A stretch of 64,000 bases of DNA, taken from Actinomadura_E scrupuli. Its GTDB lineage: Bacteria > Actinomycetota > Actinomycetes > Streptosporangiales > Streptosporangiaceae. The stretch spans positions 1,386,853 to 1,450,852 of the forward strand of contig NZ_JBPCCU010000002.1 in the NCBI RefSeq assembly GCF_050971785.1, read 5' to 3'. This document shows, one piece after another, positions 43,972-52,023 of this stretch; position 1 is the first letter of the stretch; each line of letters starts with the position of its first letter. The position numbers were made by a program, and so were the translations under genes. The notes under the pieces were generated by a model. The model had not been told where the DNA came from, did not search any database, and worked only from the letters and a program-made list of their open reading frames with translations.

Positions 43972-46704
43972 ATGAGCGGCCCGGGCGCGCGACGGCTGTC
44001 GCGCCGCGCGCTGCCGTTCGCCGCCGTCGCGCTGCTGACGCTCGTGTACGGTCTCGGCCGGCTGCTGCTGGGCGGCGGCGAGCTGTCGTCCTGGGCCCCG
44101 GTGGTCGCGGCCGGTCTCGCGGCGGGCTCCCTGTTCTACGCCGGGCACCGGCTGGCCGGCGCCGAGCGCATCAACCGGGCCATGTGGCGATGCTTCGCGA
44201 TCGCCGCGACGTGCTGGTGCGCCGGTGCCACGATCAACGCCATATCCAAGATCGTTCTGAGTCGTGCGGTCGTCTCGCTCTCGGTGGGCGACCTGTTCTT
44301 CGTGGCCGCGATGGTCGCGCTGGCCACCGGTTTCGTGCTGCCCATCCGGCTCCCGCGCCCGGCCGGGACCTGGATCCGCTACGCCGCCGACACCTATGTC
44401 TGCGTGAGCGCCCTGTTCGTGCTCGGCTGGGTCGTACGGTTCGGGGCGCTCTACCACCTGTCCGGGGAGTCCACGGCGGAGTTCGTGATCGAACTGCTGT
44501 ATCCGCTGGTCGACATCGTGCTGGTCTGCGCCGCGCTGCCCTTCGTGCTGGGCACCCGGCGGCGGCACCGGCGGTCGGCGGTGCCGGCCTACGTCGCCCT
44601 GCTCGCGATGGCGGTGGCCGACGTGGTGGCGACGGCCGTACGGCTGCGCAACGGCGCGGTGTCGAGCGACGTGGGGGACGTGGCCCGGTTCGTCGGGCTG
44701 ATCCTGCTGGGCGCGGTGCCGTGGATCGCGCAGGGCGGCACCCGGGACGACGAGGACGCCGACGACCAGGACCCCCGGGGGAGCATGATCGGCCCCGGTA
44801 TCGCCACCGCCGCCGCGGCCGGGGCGGCGGCGCTGTTCATCGCCGGCCACTCGCTGACCGACGGGCACGGCCTGGAGCCGGTGGTGTCGGTGGTCGCCGG
44901 ATCGGCGACCCTCATCCTGCTGATCCGCCTGGCCGGGCTGCTGCGGGAGAACGACCGGCTGCAGCGGGCCGTGGACACCGGGGAGGAGCACTTCCGGGCG
45001 CTCGCCGAGAGCATCAACGACGTAGTGCTGATCTGTGACCTGGACGGCACGGTCCAGTACGTCAGCGCGGGGGCCCAGCGGACCTTCAGCTACCCGCCGG
45101 ACGAGCTGTTGGGCAGGCCGCTGCAGGAGATCGTGCACCCGGAGGACCTTCCCAAGGTCGAGGAGATCTTCACCGAGTTCACCGCCGGGGAGCAGGAGGT
45201 CCTCCGGCTGGCCTGCCGGCTCCGGGCCGCCGACGGGACGTGGCTGCCGACCGAGTCGACGATCTCCCGCTACGCGCGCTCCACCGACGAGTCCCGCGGC
45301 ACCCTGCTGGTCACCACCCGTGACCTGAGCGAGCAGGCGGCGCTGCAGCGCCAGGTCACCCACCTGACCTTCCACGACGGGCTGACCGGGCTGCCGAACC
45401 GCGCCTACTTCGAGGAGCGGGCCCGGGAGGTGCTGTCCCGGCAGGGCCAGGCCGCCGCCGGTCCCGCCGGGCCGGTCGCGGTGCTGTTCGCCGACATCGA
45501 CGGCTTCACCGCCGTCAACGACTCCGCCGGTCACGCCGCCGGCGACCAGGTGCTGGCCCAGGCGGCGCGCCGGCTGCGCGCGGCGGTCCAGGCCGACGAC
45601 ACGGTGGCCCGGTGGGGCGGCGACGAGTTCGCCGTCCTGGTGCAGAGCGCGGCGGAGGGACAGGCGGTCGTCGACCTGGCCGAACGGCTGCTGCGGGCGC
45701 TGTCGGAGGAGCCCTACCGGGTCGGCAGCCGGGGCATCGCCCTCACCGCGAGCCTCGGCATCGCCTTCGCCGAGGACGAGGTCGGCTCGCCCGAGCTGAT
45801 CCGCAACGGCGACCTGGCGATGGCCCGGGCCAAGGAGCTCGGCGGCGGGCGGGTGGAGGTCTTCGCCGCCCACATGCACGCCGACGTCGTACGCCGCCTG
45901 GAGCTCGGCGGCGACCTCCAGCGGGCGCTCGCCGAGCAGCAGTTCGCGGTGGAGTTCCAGCCGGTCGTGGAGCTGGCCACCTCCCGGGTCACCGGGGTGG
46001 AGGCGCTCGTGCGCTGGTGCCGCGCCGGGGTGTCGGTACCGCCGGAGGAGTTCATCGGGCCGGCCGAGGAGTCCGGGCTGATGATCCCGCTCGGCAACTG
46101 GGTGCTGCGCGAGGCCTGCCGGGAGGTCGCCCGCTGGCGGGAGGGCTCCTGGGACATCGGCCTGTCGGTCAACTTCACCGCCCGGCAGATCGCCGCCCCC
46201 CGGTTCGTCGAGTCGGTCGCCGCGGCGCTGGAGGAGACCGGGCTGCCGCCGCACGCCCTCACCCTGGAGGTGACCGAGGAGGTCCTCGTCGAGGACGCCG
46301 GGCACAACGTCGAGCGGCTGTCGGCGCTGCGGGACCTCGGCGTACGCCTGGCCATCGACGACTTCGGCACCGGCTACGCGTCGCTGGCCTACCTCGGCCA
46401 GCTCCCGGTGGACATCATCAAGATCGACCCGTCCTTCGTGGCGGGGCTGGGCCGCGACGAGACCCTCTCCCTGCTGACTCGCACGATCGTGCGGCTGGGG
46501 CACGATCTCGGCCTGACCGTGGTGGCCGAGGGCATCGAGCGTCCCGAGCAGCTGGAGCTGCTGCGCGAGATGGGCTGCCCCCGGGGGCAGGGATTCCTGG
46601 TGGCGCGGCCGATGGCACCGAGCCGGGTCGAGGCACTGGTGCGCACGAACCTGTCCGGTGGCGGCATCCCCCTCATCCAGGACTCGCCCGTTTCCGCAGG
46701 TTAA
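43972..46704 (+). CDS. Membrane PAS-GGDEF-EAL protein (c-di-GMP turnover)
   Basis: 910-residue protein. About nine membrane spans (about 15-325), a PAS domain (about 338-450, HFRALAESINDVVLICDLDG), a GGDEF domain (RWGGDEFAV near 547) and an EAL domain (GVEALVRW near 675, EVTEEVLVED, DDFGTGYASL, DIIKIDPSFV, VVAEGIERPEQ). Active-site residues of both are present, but the I-site position reads QADD instead of RxxD, so feedback inhibition of the cyclase is probably lost. ATG with GGAGG six bases upstream. Second such hybrid in the window. Confidence 0.88.
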   Translation: MSGPGARRLSRRALPFAAVALLTLVYGLGRLLLGGGELSSWAPVVAAGLAAGSLFYAGHRLAGAERINRAMWRCFAIAATCWCAGATINAISKIVLSRAVVSLSVGDLFFVAAMVALATGFVLPIRLPRPAGTWIRYAADTYVCVSALFVLGWVVRFGALYHLSGESTAEFVIELLYPLVDIVLVCAALPFVLGTRRRHRRSAVPAYVALLAMAVADVVATAVRLRNGAVSSDVGDVARFVGLILLGAVPWIAQGGTRDDEDADDQDPRGSMIGPGIATAAAAGAAALFIAGHSLTDGHGLEPVVSVVAGSATLILLIRLAGLLRENDRLQRAVDTGEEHFRALAESINDVVLICDLDGTVQYVSAGAQRTFSYPPDELLGRPLQEIVHPEDLPKVEEIFTEFTAGEQEVLRLACRLRAADGTWLPTESTISRYARSTDESRGTLLVTTRDLSEQAALQRQVTHLTFHDGLTGLPNRAYFEERAREVLSRQGQAAAGPAGPVAVLFADIDGFTAVNDSAGHAAGDQVLAQAARRLRAAVQADDTVARWGGDEFAVLVQSAAEGQAVVDLAERLLRALSEEPYRVGSRGIALTASLGIAFAEDEVGSPELIRNGDLAMARAKELGGGRVEVFAAHMHADVVRRLELGGDLQRALAEQQFAVEFQPVVELATSRVTGVEALVRWCRAGVSVPPEEFIGPAEESGLMIPLGNWVLREACREVARWREGSWDIGLSVNFTARQIAAPRFVESVAAALEETGLPPHALTLEVTEEVLVEDAGHNVERLSALRDLGVRLAIDDFGTGYASLAYLGQLPVDIIKIDPSFVAGLGRDETLSLLTRTIVRLGHDLGLTVVAEGIERPEQLELLREMGCPRGQGFLVARPMAPSRVEALVRTNLSGGGIPLIQDSPVSAG

Positions 46705-46768
46705 GGGCCAAATGGGCACATCGGCGACCGCCGGCGATCCCACACTGTGAGAATTCCGCAACACGGAT

Positions 46769-46797
46769 TTGACCACGGGCGAGAAGTCGGCCATGGT
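46769..46797 (+). promoter_or_regulatory. Promoter of the ilvB leader
   Basis: TTGACC, 17-bp spacer, CATGGT, with the leader-peptide GTG six bases after the -10, so the leader peptide itself is probably translated from a leaderless transcript. Confidence 0.5.
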
Positions 46798-46803
46798 GGA
46801 CGC

Positions 46804-46854
46804 GTGCAGAAGAAGCCCGAGATCCTCGTAGTACTTGGTCGGCGCGCAAGCTGA
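46804..46854 (+). CDS. ilvB attenuator leader peptide
   Basis: 16-residue peptide MQKKPEILVVLGRRAS from a GTG start. Residues 7-11 are Ile-Leu-Val-Val-Leu, the three end products of the pathway, encoded ATC CTC GTA GTA CTT; GTA and CTT are rare in this GC-rich genome. Stalling here when charged Ile, Leu or Val tRNA is scarce would control the hairpins that follow. Too short for ordinary gene calling. Confidence 0.85.
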   Translation: MQKKPEILVVLGRRAS

Positions 46855-46910
46855 CAGGTACTCCTCTTGCGCGCGCCCCTCGATCGCCATCCGGCGAAGA
46901 GGGGTTTTTT
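46842..46910 (+). promoter_or_regulatory. Attenuator of the ilvBNC operon
   Basis: Three mutually exclusive structures. 1:2 hairpin GCGCGCAAG (46842-46850) with CTTGCGCGC (46866-46874). Antiterminator ACTCCTCTT (46860-46868) with AAGAGGGGT (46897-46905). Terminator CCCCTC-TCGCC with GGCGA-GAGGGG (46876-46904) followed by T6 (46905-46910). A ribosome stalled on the Ile/Leu/Val codons frees segment 2 for the antiterminator; one that reaches the stop codon covers it and lets the terminator form. Confidence 0.85.
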
Positions 46911-46960
46911 GTTGGCCTGACCCTGATCTCCGGACGTCCCCACCGCAGAGGAACAAGCAG

Positions 46961-48739
46961 ATGACCGAGCAGATGACCGGTGCACAGGCGCTCGTGCGAG
47001 CACTGGAGCACGTCGGCGTCGACACCGTGTTCGGGATACCCGGGGGCGCGATCCTCCCCGCGTACGACCCGCTCTTCGACTCCGAGCAGGTCCGTCACAT
47101 CCTCGTACGGCACGAACAGGGCGCCGGGCACGCCGCTCAGGGGTACGCCCAGGCCACCGGCAAGGTCGGCGTGTGCATGGCGACGAGCGGTCCGGGCGCC
47201 ACCAACCTGGTGACCCCGATCGCGGACGCCTACATGGACTCGGTGCCGATCGTGGCGATCACCGGTCAGGTGGCCAGCAGCGCCATCGGGACCGACGCCT
47301 TCCAGGAGGCGGACATCTCGGGGATCACACTCCCGATCACCAAGCACAACTTCCTGATCACCGACCCGAACGACATCGGCCGGACGATCGCCGAGGCCTT
47401 CCACATCGCGGCCACCGGCCGGCCCGGCCCCGTCCTGGTCGACATCTCCAAGGACGCGCTCCAGAAGACCTTCGACTTCGTGTGGCCGCAGGCGATGCAA
47501 CTGCCCGGCTACCGCCCGGTGACCCGGCCGCACTCCAAGCAGGTGCGGGAGGCGGCCAAACTGATCGTCGAGGCCGAGCGCCCGGTGCTCTACGTCGGCG
47601 GCGGAGTGATCAAGGCGTCGGCCTCGGCCGAGCTGCGGGTGCTGGCCGAGCTGACCGGCGCCCCCGTCGTCAGCACCCTGATGGCCAAGGGCGCCTTCCC
47701 CGACAGCCACCACCAGCACATGGGCATGCCCGGCATGCACGGGACGGTCGGCGCGGTCGGCGCCCTGCAGAAGGCCGACCTGCTCGTCGTGCTCGGCGCC
47801 CGGTTCGACGACCGGGTCACGGGCCGGCTGGACACCTTCGCCCCGGACGCGCGGGTCGTGCACGCCGACATCGACCCGGCGGAGATCTCCAAGAACCGGC
47901 ACGCGGACGTGCCGATCGTGGGGGACTGCCGGGAGGTGATCAGCGACCTGATCGTGGCGGTGCAGGGCGAGCACGCGGCCGGGCACACCGGCGACTACGC
48001 GGCCTGGTGGCGGCTGCTCGAGCACTGGCGGAAGACCTATCCGCTCGGCTACGACGTGCCGCCCGGCGGGGAGCTGTCGCCGCAGTACGTCATCGAGCGG
48101 ATCGGCAAGCTCGCCGGACCCGACGCGTACTACGTCGCGGGCGTCGGCCAGCACCAGATGTGGGCGGCCCAGTTCATCGGCTACGAGCGTCCCGGCGCCT
48201 TCATCAACTCCGGCGGCGCCGGCACGATGGGCTTCGCGGTGCCCGCCGCGATGGGGGTCAAGGTCGGCAGTCCCGGCAGCACCGTCTGGGCGATCGACGG
48301 CGACGGCTGCTTCCAGATGACCAACCAGGAGCTCGCCACCTGCGCGATCGAGGGCATCCCGATCAAGGTCGCCGTGATCAACAACGGCAACCTGGGCATG
48401 GTCCGGCAGTGGCAGACGCTGTTCTACAACGAGCGCTACTCCAACACCAACCTGCACTCGCAGCACTCCGCCACGGCCACCCACCCGACCGGCAAGACGA
48501 TGATCCCCGACTTCGTGAAACTGGCGGACGCGTACGGCTGCATCGGGCTGCGCTGCGACAAGGCCGAGGACGTCGACGCGACCATCGCCAAGGCCATGGA
48601 GATCAACGACGCCCCGGTCGTGATCGACTTCGTCGTCCACCAGGACGCGATGGTGTGGCCGATGGTCGCCGCCGGCACCGGCAACGACGAGATCAAGTAC
48701 GCACGTGACCTGGCCCCCGACTGGGAGACTGGAGACTAA
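46961..48739 (+). CDS. ilvB: Acetolactate synthase large subunit
   Basis: 592-residue ThDP enzyme making acetolactate or acetohydroxybutyrate for valine, leucine and isoleucine. GIPGGAILPAYD and VRHEQGAGHAAQGYA hold the catalytic Glu; FAD region and the ThDP motif GDGCFQMTNQELATCAIEGIPIKVAVINN are complete. ATG preceded by GAGGAA. Controlled by the attenuator just upstream; ilvN follows after 2 bp and ilvC after that. Confidence 0.95.
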   Translation: MTEQMTGAQALVRALEHVGVDTVFGIPGGAILPAYDPLFDSEQVRHILVRHEQGAGHAAQGYAQATGKVGVCMATSGPGATNLVTPIADAYMDSVPIVAITGQVASSAIGTDAFQEADISGITLPITKHNFLITDPNDIGRTIAEAFHIAATGRPGPVLVDISKDALQKTFDFVWPQAMQLPGYRPVTRPHSKQVREAAKLIVEAERPVLYVGGGVIKASASAELRVLAELTGAPVVSTLMAKGAFPDSHHQHMGMPGMHGTVGAVGALQKADLLVVLGARFDDRVTGRLDTFAPDARVVHADIDPAEISKNRHADVPIVGDCREVISDLIVAVQGEHAAGHTGDYAAWWRLLEHWRKTYPLGYDVPPGGELSPQYVIERIGKLAGPDAYYVAGVGQHQMWAAQFIGYERPGAFINSGGAGTMGFAVPAAMGVKVGSPGSTVWAIDGDGCFQMTNQELATCAIEGIPIKVAVINNGNLGMVRQWQTLFYNERYSNTNLHSQHSATATHPTGKTMIPDFVKLADAYGCIGLRCDKAEDVDATIAKAMEINDAPVVIDFVVHQDAMVWPMVAAGTGNDEIKYARDLAPDWETGD

Positions 48740-48741
48740 GC

Positions 48742-49266
48742 ATGAGCCGCCACACTCTCTCGGTGCTGGTCGAGAACAAGCCCGGTGTGCTCGCCCGCAT
48801 CGCCGGGCTGTTCTCCCGCCGTGGTTTCAACATCGACTCGCTCGCCGTCGGCCCGACCGAGCATCCGGAGATCTCCCGGATGACGATCGTGGTCAACGTC
48901 GAGGACCTGCCCCTCGAGCAGGTCACCAAGCAGCTCAACAAGCTGATCAACGTCCTGAAGATCGTCGAGCTCGATCCGACGTCGTCCGTACAGCGCGAGC
49001 TTCTGCTCGTCAAGGTGCGCGCGGACGCCGAGACCCGGTCACAGGTGCTGGAGACCGTCCAGCTGTTCCGGGCCAAGGTCGTCGATGTCGCTGCCGACGC
49101 CGTCACCATCGAGGCGACCGGGAGCAAGGACAAGCTGGAGGCACTCATCAGGGTGCTCGAGCCGTTCGGTATCAAGGAACTGGTGCAGTCGGGCATGGTG
49201 GCCATCGGCCGCGGTGCCCGTTCGATCACCGACCGCTCGCTGCGCGCGCTCGAGCGCAGCGCCTGA
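48742..49266 (+). CDS. ilvN: Acetolactate synthase small (regulatory) subunit
   Basis: 174-residue IlvN. N-terminal ACT domain TLSVLVENKPGVLARIAGLFSRRGFNIDSLAVG binds valine for feedback inhibition, followed by the ALS_ss_C domain. It starts two bases after the ilvB stop with GGAGA at its end. A decayed palindromic element lies in the 86-bp gap to ilvC. Confidence 0.95.
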   Translation: MSRHTLSVLVENKPGVLARIAGLFSRRGFNIDSLAVGPTEHPEISRMTIVVNVEDLPLEQVTKQLNKLINVLKIVELDPTSSVQRELLLVKVRADAETRSQVLETVQLFRAKVVDVAADAVTIEATGSKDKLEALIRVLEPFGIKELVQSGMVAIGRGARSITDRSLRALERSA

Positions 49267-49279
49267 CAGCCCGCAACCT

Positions 49280-49322
49280 CCATGATCATGTATTCGTTCG
49301 ACGAACGATCGCGTGATCACGG
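49280..49322. repeat. Palindromic element, copy B (degenerate)
   Basis: 21-bp arms either side of one central A; 16 of 21 positions pair. Compared with copy C the left arm has three changes and the right arm two, at different sites. Core TTCGACGAA and outer TGATCA are kept. Lies 14 bp after ilvN and 31 bp before ilvC, inside the operon. Confidence 0.85.
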
Positions 49323-49352
49323 GGGGAACCGAAACTAAGAGAGGCAGAGCAA

Positions 49353-50345
49353 GTGGCTGAGATGTTCTACGACGACGATGCCGACCTGAGCATCATCCAG
49401 GGCCGGCACGTGGCCGTGATCGGATACGGCAGCCAGGGGCACGCGCACGCGCTCTCGCTGCGTGACTCGGGCGTCGACGTCCGGGTGGGCCTGCTCGAGG
49501 GCTCCAAGAGCCGGGAGAAGGCGGAGGCCGACGGCCTGCGCGTGCTCACCCCGCGCGAGGCGGCCGAAGAGGCCGACCTGATCATGATCCTGGCGCCCGA
49601 CCACGTCCAGCGCGGGCTCTACACCGAGCACATCAAGCCGGCCCTGGTCGAGGGCGACGCCCTCTTCTTCGGCCACGGCCTGAACATCCGCTTCGACCTC
49701 ATCGAGGCGCCCGAGGGCGTCGACGTGGCCATGGTCGCGCCCAAGGGCCCGGGCCACCTGGTGCGCCGCCAGTTCACCGCGGGCCGGGGCGTCCCGGTGC
49801 TGGTGGCGGTGGAGAAGGACGCGACCGGCAACGCCTGGCCGCTGGTGCTGTCCTACGCCAAGGGCATCGGCGGCCTGCGCGCCGGCGGGATCAAGACCAC
49901 CTTCACCGAGGAGACCGAGACCGACCTGTTCGGTGAGCAGGCGGTGCTCTGCGGCGGCGTCTCCGAGCTGATCAAGGCGGGCTTCGAGACCCTGATCGAG
50001 GCCGGCTACCAGCCCGAGGTCGCCTACTTCGAGTGCCTGCACGAGATGAAGCTGATCGTCGACCTCATGTACGAGGGCGGCATCCAGAAGATGTACTGGT
50101 CGGTGTCGGACACCGCCGAGTTCGGCGGCTACACCCGGGGCCCGCGCCTGGTCAACGCCGAGACCAAGGCCGAGATGAAGCGCATCCTCGCCGAGATCCA
50201 GTCCGGGCAGTTCGCCCGCGAGCTGGTCGAGGAGTTCGACAGCGGCCAGGTCAACCACCTGAAGTACCGCGAGGAGCTCGGCTCGCACCCGATCGAGCAG
50301 ACCGGTGCCAAGCTCCGGCCCATGATGAGCTGGCTCAACGACTGA
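49353..50345 (+). CDS. ilvC: Ketol-acid reductoisomerase (class I)
   Basis: 330-residue short-form KARI converting acetolactate to dihydroxyisovalerate with NADPH and Mg. Rossmann motif VIGYGSQGHAHALSLRDSG; catalytic EME-type residues in FGEQAVLCGG and CLHEMKLIVDLMYEGG; YWSVSDTAEFGGY near the end. GTG start with GAGAGG upstream. Followed at 11 bp by the best copy of the palindromic element. Confidence 0.95.
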   Translation: MAEMFYDDDADLSIIQGRHVAVIGYGSQGHAHALSLRDSGVDVRVGLLEGSKSREKAEADGLRVLTPREAAEEADLIMILAPDHVQRGLYTEHIKPALVEGDALFFGHGLNIRFDLIEAPEGVDVAMVAPKGPGHLVRRQFTAGRGVPVLVAVEKDATGNAWPLVLSYAKGIGGLRAGGIKTTFTEETETDLFGEQAVLCGGVSELIKAGFETLIEAGYQPEVAYFECLHEMKLIVDLMYEGGIQKMYWSVSDTAEFGGYTRGPRLVNAETKAEMKRILAEIQSGQFARELVEEFDSGQVNHLKYREELGSHPIEQTGAKLRPMMSWLND

Positions 50346-50355
50346 GCCTCCCGCC

Positions 50356-50402
50356 CTCCGTGATCATGCAATCGTTCGACGAACGATTGCATGATCACGG
50401 AG
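50356..50402. repeat. Palindromic element, copy C (best copy)
   Basis: Perfect 23-bp arms around a single A; the inner 20 bases of the left arm are CGTGATCATGCAATCGTTCG. GC content about 50%, well below the surroundings. It sits between convergent ilvC and an unknown gene. Confidence 0.95.
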
Positions 50403-50420
50403 AGGCAGGGGCGGCGGGCG

Positions 50421-51176
50421 TCAGGAGCGGCGCAGGAGGCGGCGCAGCCGGCCCGGGGTGGGGCGGGTTCCAGGGACGTCGATGGTCAGGTCGCCCCGCT
50501 CGCCGAAGGCGACGATCACGCCGTCGCGTTCCCGGGGGCCGGTCTTGAGCCGTGCGTCCCGTACGGCCCCGAACGCGGCCTCCCTGGTCAGCCCGAAGGC
50601 CGCGACGGCCAGATGGACGTCCCAGCTCCCCGGGCCGAGCCCGGCCGGGTCGATGACGGCCTCGAAGCCGGAGCCGTGCGGGGAGGTGCCGACCCGCCGC
50701 TCGCCGGCCGTCGCACGCTCCCGGAGGATCACCTCGACGGCCACCTCGCGGGCCGCCACCTGGCCTATCGCGGCCTGCCCGTGCAGCCGTACGCGCCCGC
50801 CCGCCCAGCCCAGGGCGTCCAGCCGGTGCTCGACGCGGACCTCGTCGGTGATGTCGGCGTCGTGCCGGGGGACACCGCGCAGGTACGGGTACATGGCGTA
50901 CACCCGCCCGCCCACCACGACGGCGCCCGCCCGGTGCCCCTCGGTCTCCTCGCGGATCAGCCGTTCCAGCTCCGCGTGCAGGCCGCGCTGGATGCAGAAG
51001 GCGCGCAGCCGGTGGGCGGCGGGCAGGGCGGCGCGCACCTCGTCGGCCAGCCGCTCGCCCAGCACGTGCCTGGTCCCGGTGACCAGGCGGCGCCGCTGGT
51101 CGTCGGCGAGTTCGAGGAAGCGGTGGTCGTACAAGCGCAGGACGTCCTGCAGGACGCTCACCTCTGGCTGCGTCAT
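50421..51176 (-). CDS. Hypothetical protein
   Basis: 251 residues, no family recognised with confidence. No signal peptide or membrane span. An N-terminal helical part (about 1-85), then VYAMYPYLRGVPRHDADITDEVRVEHRLDALGWAGGRVRLHGQAAI, which looks like a beta-sandwich of the type attached to some glycosyltransferases, and a basic tail RPTPGRLRRLLRRS. AGGAG lies seven bases before the ATG. It ends 18 bp from copy C of the palindromic element. Confidence 0.5.
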   Translation of the reverse strand: MTQPEVSVLQDVLRLYDHRFLELADDQRRRLVTGTRHVLGERLADEVRAALPAAHRLRAFCIQRGLHAELERLIREETEGHRAGAVVVGGRVYAMYPYLRGVPRHDADITDEVRVEHRLDALGWAGGRVRLHGQAAIGQVAAREVAVEVILRERATAGERRVGTSPHGSGFEAVIDPAGLGPGSWDVHLAVAAFGLTREAAFGAVRDARLKTGPRERDGVIVAFGERGDLTIDVPGTRPTPGRLRRLLRRS

Positions 51177-51316
51177 CGGGGTCTCCTGGGGCGGGATCGG
51201 GATGGAGCTGCGCTGTCCGGACCGGGTGGCAGGGATGGCCGGGAGTACGGAGCCACGTTAGGGCCAGGCGTCGTCACCGAGAGTGAACATCGGCCCCCGC
51301 GTGTCGTGGATCATGC

Positions 51317-51355
51317 ATACGCGGTATTGCGCGACGGATACGCGGTATGCAGACT
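51317..51355 (+). promoter_or_regulatory. Double operator over the padR leaderless promoter
   Basis: ATACGCGGTAT occurs at 51317-51327 and 51338-51348, 21 bp apart (two helical turns); each is a dyad ATAC-GCG-GTAT. Between and after them lie TTGCGC (51327-51332), a 17-bp spacer and CAGACT (51350-51355), eight bases before the padR ATG. ATAC/GTAT half-sites resemble PadR-family operators, so autoregulation is likely. Confidence 0.6.
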
Positions 51356-51363
51356 TCGTTGGC

Positions 51364-51876
51364 ATGTCGATCCGTCACGGCCTGCTGGCCCTGCTCGCCC
51401 AGGGGCCGCGCTACGGCTACCAGCTGCGGGCCGAGTTCGAGTCCTCCACCGGCGCCACCTGGCCGCTCAACATCGGCCAGGTCTACTCGACGCTGAACCG
51501 GCTGGAGCGCGACGGGCTGGCCGTCCGGGTCGGCGCCGACGACGAGGGCCGCTTCATCTACCGGATCACCGCCGCCGGTGAGGGGGAGGCGCTGCGCTGG
51601 TTCGGCACGCCGGTCGCGCGCACGGACCGGCCCCGGGACGAGCTCGCGGTCAAGCTGGCGCTGGCGATCACCGCGCCCGGGGTGGACGCCCAGGAGGTGC
51701 TCCAGACCCAGCGGGGGGCGACGCTGCGCTCGCTGCGGGACCTGACCCGGCTCCGGTCGGACGCCCCGCCGGACGACCGGGCGTGGCGGCTGGTCCTGGA
51801 GTCGATGATCTTCCAGACGGAGGCGGAGGTCCGCTGGCTGGACCACTGCGAGCAGGTCATGCACGCCAAGGCTTGA
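51364..51876 (+). CDS. PadR-family transcriptional regulator
   Basis: 170-residue PadR regulator. Winged HTH: IRHGLLALLAQGPRYGYQLRAEFE followed by WPLNIGQVYSTLNRLERDGLAV; C-terminal dimerisation helices (Vir_C type) with LVLESMIFQTEAEVRWLDHCEQVM. ATG chosen from the family start; 27 codons further upstream are open but overlap the operators. No transporter gene is adjacent, so its targets besides itself are unknown. Confidence 0.88.
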   Translation: MSIRHGLLALLAQGPRYGYQLRAEFESSTGATWPLNIGQVYSTLNRLERDGLAVRVGADDEGRFIYRITAAGEGEALRWFGTPVARTDRPRDELAVKLALAITAPGVDAQEVLQTQRGATLRSLRDLTRLRSDAPPDDRAWRLVLESMIFQTEAEVRWLDHCEQVMHAKA

Positions 51877-51932
51877 ACCTGGTCATTCCGGACGATGACC
51901 AGGATGACGTCAGGGCGCCGGACGCGCGGGGA

Positions 51933-51938
51933 TAGACT
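51933..51938 (+). promoter_or_regulatory. -10 (TAGACT) of serA
   Basis: TAGACT about 78 bp before the serA start, giving a leader of about 70 nt that includes a small serine-rich ORF. Confidence 0.4.
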
Positions 51939-51963
51939 TCTTGGTGGGCGAGGGCACGAGGAG

Positions 51964-52023
51964 GTGACTCGCGGCTCCAGCAGCACACATTCCCAGCAAA
52001 GAAGGAATTCTTCCGTTGAGTAA
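51964..52023 (+). CDS. Serine-rich uORF overlapping the serA start
   Basis: 19-residue ORF MTRGSSSTHSQQRRNSSVE from a GTG, with six serines. Its last codons overlap the serA TTG in another frame (stop TAA 6 bp inside serA), and it covers the serA ribosome-binding site GAAGGA. Translation of it could therefore respond to charged Ser-tRNA and affect serA initiation. Ribosome-binding signal for the uORF is weak (AGGG nine bases upstream). Confidence 0.4.
   Translation: MTRGSSSTHSQQRRNSSVE

Noticed and set aside
46705..46960. T-box riboswitch for ilvB
   Set aside because: No T-box consensus; the leader peptide plus three-hairpin arrangement explains the region.
43747..47025. A 1092-codon minus-strand open frame
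   Set aside because: Antisense shadow of the PAS-GGDEF-EAL gene and the ilvB leader; no domain, low-complexity composition.
51309..51320. GGATCATGCATAC before padR as a fifth palindromic element
   Set aside because: Only about eight bases match and there is no second arm; it belongs to the padR operator region.
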